Origin: Thermoleophilaceae bacterium
GTDB taxonomy: Bacteria > Actinomycetota > Thermoleophilia > Solirubrobacterales > Thermoleophilaceae
Reading direction: 5' to 3'
Assembly (NCBI GenBank): GCA_013696425.1
Contig: JACCYP010000286.1
Span: 1-5,467, forward strand
DNA length: 5,467 nucleotides
The position numbers were made by a program, and so were the translations under genes. Each line of letters begins with the position of its first letter. The stretch's first letter is position 1. This document shows positions 4,276 to 5,467 of the stretch, in pieces. Under the pieces are notes generated by a model. It saw only the letters and a program-made list of their open reading frames with translations, was not told the DNA's origin and searched no databases.

Positions 4276-5232
4276 TCAATCAGCGGGTGATTCAGCCGCT
4301 TCCAGAGCGGCGCCGTGCAGGATGTCGTGCTCGGAGACGGTGAGGGTGCTCAGGTCGAAAGCGGCGTAGATCTCGGCCAGCACGGCCGCGCCGGCGACGA
4401 TCGTCGGGGCCCGGGCGGGGAGGAGGCCGGGGGTCTGGGCTCGTTCTTCCGTCGTCTGGGCCCGAAGTGTTTCGAGGATCTCTTTGGTTGCCTCGCGCGT
4501 GAGCTCGTAGCCGTGGACCCGCTCGGGGTCGTAGGGATCGAGGCACTGATCGATTGCCGCGAGGCTCGTGGCGGTGCCGGCGACGGCGATGCCTCTCGTT
4601 GCCTTGGCACGGACCTCCGCTGGGACGCCTTCCTCGATGATCGTCGCGATCTCCTCGCGTGCGCGCGCGAGTTGCTCTGCGCTCGGCGGGTCGTCGTTGC
4701 TCAGGAAGCGCTCCGTGTGTCGCACCGACCCGAGCTTTGTGGAGACGTGGAAGTCCGGCCAGTGACCGGCGCGCCCGACGACGAACTCCGTGGAGCCGCC
4801 GCCGATGTCGTTGACCATGGTGAGCTCGGTGTCCGCTTCCGGCAGGTCGGCCGTGGCGCCTTTGAAGGTGAGAAGGGCCTCCTGGTCGCCGGAGATCGTT
4901 TTCGCCTGGATGCCGAAGCGTTCGTTGAGTTGCTCGCGGAAGTAGTCGCCGTTGGCCGCATCTCTTACAGCTGATGTGGCGACGGCGACGATCTTGTCCG
5001 CCCGGTGCTGGTCGATCTGCTCGCGGTATTCGGCGAGCGTGGCGAATACACGCTCCATGGCGTCCTCCGCGAGGCGACCCGAGGAGTCGACGCCCTCACC
5101 GAGCCGGGTGACCTCGGTGCGCCGGACGAGTTCCGTCAGGCGCCCGTCCTCGACTTCGGCAACAAGCAGCCGAGAAGAGTTCGTCCCGAGATCGATGACG
5201 GCGACCCTGCCCAAGCGCCCGACACTACCCAC
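4276..5232 (-). CDS. ppx: Ppx/GppA-family phosphatase (exopolyphosphatase or pppGpp phosphohydrolase)
   Basis: A 318-residue cytoplasmic protein of the ASKHA (actin/Hsp70 ATPase) fold. Conserved phosphate-binding segments appear in order: VAVIDLGTNSSRLLVAEV (10-27), VATSAVRDAANG (84-95), ISGDQEALLTFKGA (113-126, with catalytic Glu118), NDIGGGSTEFVVG (141-153), GIAVAGTATSLAAI (214-227), TIVAGAAVLAEIY (277-289) and SEHDILHGAAL (300-310). The family removes terminal phosphate from polyphosphate or converts pppGpp to ppGpp. The length matches the short form without the C-terminal HD-like domain, common in actinobacteria; sequence alone does not separate the two activities. I accept GTG at 5232 as the start. 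A TTG seven codons in would also keep the whole first strand, and both lack a strong Shine-Dalgarno. The gene diverges from tRNA-fMet across 43 bases, and the candidate 6S-like RNA follows downstream. Confidence 0.92.
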   Translation of the reverse strand: MGSVGRLGRVAVIDLGTNSSRLLVAEVEDGRLTELVRRTEVTRLGEGVDSSGRLAEDAMERVFATLAEYREQIDQHRADKIVAVATSAVRDAANGDYFREQLNERFGIQAKTISGDQEALLTFKGATADLPEADTELTMVNDIGGGSTEFVVGRAGHWPDFHVSTKLGSVRHTERFLSNDDPPSAEQLARAREEIATIIEEGVPAEVRAKATRGIAVAGTATSLAAIDQCLDPYDPERVHGYELTREATKEILETLRAQTTEERAQTPGLLPARAPTIVAGAAVLAEIYAAFDLSTLTVSEHDILHGAALEAAESPAD

Positions 5233-5235
5233 CCG

Positions 5236-5263
5236 TTGAAGACCACCGCCGGAATGCTAAATT
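5236..5263 (+). promoter_or_regulatory. Candidate promoter of the initiator tRNA
   Basis: TTGAAG (5236-5241) and TAAATT (5258-5263), 16 bases apart, resemble a sigma-70-type promoter. Transcription would start near 5270, about six bases before the mature tRNA. It sits in the 43-base divergent gap to ppx, so a ppx promoter must overlap it or lie inside the tRNA gene. Confidence 0.5.
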
Positions 5264-5275
5264 CGTACACAGCGA

Positions 5276-5349
<74 letters not shown>

Positions 5350-5355
5350 TTCACG

Positions 5356-5380
5356 AAAGGCCAGCGAATGCGGACCTTTT
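5356..5380 (+). terminator. Terminator-like hairpin behind the tRNA
   Basis: AAAGGCCAGC (5356-5365) pairs with GCGGACCTTT (5370-5379) around a GAAT tetraloop. Eight of ten positions pair, with two internal mismatches, and the stem runs into four T (5377-5380). It starts six bases after the mature tRNA end. The short T run and the mismatches make it a weak intrinsic terminator at best. Confidence 0.4.
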
Positions 5381-5467
5381 GCCTGATTGGCCCGGCGCGA
5401 AAGGGGCGCCGTGGTTCCCATTACTCGACTTGGGGGCAAATGTGGGGCTGTCTACCCGGCAATGGCC

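Noticed and set aside
4315..4974. Plus-strand 219-residue frame opposite ppx
   Set aside because: Antisense shadow of ppx; the minus-strand frame carries all Ppx/GppA signatures in order.

Overview
The window is GC-rich DNA, clearly bacterial, and most like an Actinomycetota chromosome. The signs are strong G/C third-position use, GTG and TTG starts, a short Ppx/GppA-type phosphatase without a C-terminal HD domain, and an actinobacterial-style acetolactate-synthase-like enzyme. A deep lineage such as Thermoleophilia is possible but cannot be fixed from this sequence alone.

Left part (1-2302, rightward): the 3' end of a thiamine-diphosphate enzyme of the acetolactate synthase family overlaps a GNAT acetyltransferase gene by four bases. 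An 18-base gap follows, then a CPA1/NhaP-type cation:proton antiporter. Directly after the antiporter stop lies a second copy of only the last third of the GNAT gene, a truncated paralogue that marks a past rearrangement.

Middle part (about 2295-3990): a cluster of toxin-antitoxin material. A leftward antitoxin/RelE-like toxin pair (2975 to 2479) is followed by a very acidic small reading frame with no normal start. Transcribed rightward are a decayed VapC (PIN) toxin remnant that lost its first catalytic segment and appears frameshifted, then an intact-looking MazE/MazF pair. One module is dead and two look intact.

Right part (3991-5467): about 285 bases without a protein gene hold a long, nearly continuous imperfect hairpin with a large central bubble. 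It ends in a strong leftward intrinsic terminator, and I read it as a candidate 6S-like regulatory RNA downstream of ppx. The leftward ppx/gppA-type gene follows, then a 43-base divergent region with a promoter-like sequence, and a rightward initiator tRNA-Met (CAU) with a terminator-like hairpin behind it. The last roughly 85 bases (5381-5467) contain only a short GC hairpin (cggcgc/gcgccg) and no gene I can support.

The right part combines functions associated with growth control: initiator tRNA, a polyphosphate/(p)ppGpp phosphatase and a candidate RNA-polymerase-binding RNA. The middle is an accessory patch of toxin-antitoxin modules and gene debris. The most useful items to follow up are the structured RNA at 4022-4199, the orphan acidic frame behind the RelE-like toxin, and the GNAT fragment.
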